Below are positions 63,982-64,000 of a stretch of 64,000 bases of DNA, piece after piece (the stretch's first letter is position 1; every line of letters begins with the position of its first letter). The DNA is taken from NCBI RefSeq assembly GCF_004331285.1, contig NZ_SJOH01000004.1:124001-188000 (forward strand), read 5' to 3'. This DNA is from Acinetobacter sp. ANC 3781 (GTDB taxonomy: Bacteria; Pseudomonadota; Gammaproteobacteria; Pseudomonadales; Moraxellaceae). Under the pieces are notes generated by a model. That model had not been told where the DNA came from. It was given only the letters and a program-made list of their open reading frames with translations, and made no database searches. The translations under genes were made by a program, and so were the position numbers.

Positions 63982-64000
63982 TATAAGTCGACACGCCTAA

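Overview
The window is chromosomal DNA of a gammaproteobacterium of the family Moraxellaceae, very probably an Acinetobacter. This rests on the low-GC style, a long KADA-repeat TolA, a LolD with a single LolC/E-type permease, the order lpxM - comEC - lolD - lolF, and Acinetobacter-type families such as CSLREA/GlyGly-CTERM proteins and the sigma factor/DUF3106 cluster. I cannot name the species. No rRNA or tRNA gene, CRISPR array, prophage or intact insertion sequence was recognised. Most of the window is housekeeping core with small accessory patches.

Layout. 1-6.2 kb: end of an M20 amidohydrolase, then the Tol-Pal cluster ybgC-tolQ-tolR-tolA // tolB-pal with a terminator after tolA. 6-9.7 kb: a small acidic protein, fbp, a SPOUT RNA methyltransferase, and a sigma factor / membrane protein / DUF3106 operon preceded by a 13-bp perfect inverted repeat. 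9.7-10.7 kb: a decayed IS5-type transposase. 10.8-15.1 kb: two tandem exported CSLREA proteins with GlyGly-CTERM-like tails (rhombosortase-target type). 15.2-19 kb: hda and perM diverging from purM-purN. 19-26.4 kb: alpha/beta hydrolase-sppA, lpxM, comEC and lolF-lolD. 26.4-31.4 kb: a PilZ protein, a DMT transporter, a YaiI protein, a hypothetical, a 46-aa membrane peptide and serC. 32-37 kb: a TolC / HlyD / two ABC-2 permease operon with no ATPase gene. 37.2-43 kb: a glutamate/dicarboxylate symporter, a stand-alone HsdR-N nuclease-like protein, and gyrA with large C-terminal-domain insertions. 43.5-47.5 kb: etfB-etfA, a LysE exporter diverging from an Lrp-type regulator, and a GNAT pseudogene. 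47.5-51.8 kb: a hypothetical, xerC, and lptM-lysA-dapF. 51.8-57.6 kb: cycA, radA, a Tim44-like protein, a small membrane-protein remnant, a Sel1-repeat protein and a cysteine-less C39-like protein. 57.7-61 kb: an S-adenosylhomocysteine riboswitch, ahcY, metF and rsmE. 61.1-64 kb: a membrane PAS-PAS-GGDEF-EAL protein.

Themes. Envelope integrity is strongly represented (Tol-Pal, LolDF, LpxM, LptM, SppA and the exporter). Two c-di-GMP-linked proteins are present: a PilZ receptor-like protein with a helical insertion, and a GGDEF-EAL protein whose cyclase signature is degenerate but whose EAL motifs look intact. ahcY and metF form a methyl-cycle unit under an SAH riboswitch.

The least explained items are the tandem GlyGly-CTERM pair, the ATPase-less ABC exporter, the inverted repeat before the sigma factor, the lone HsdR-N protein, a possible multi-stem RNA at 45.6 kb, and the GyrA insertions. 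I see no convincing wholly new multi-gene system; the tandem sortase-target pair and the sigma/DUF3106 operon are the best candidates for under-described biology.
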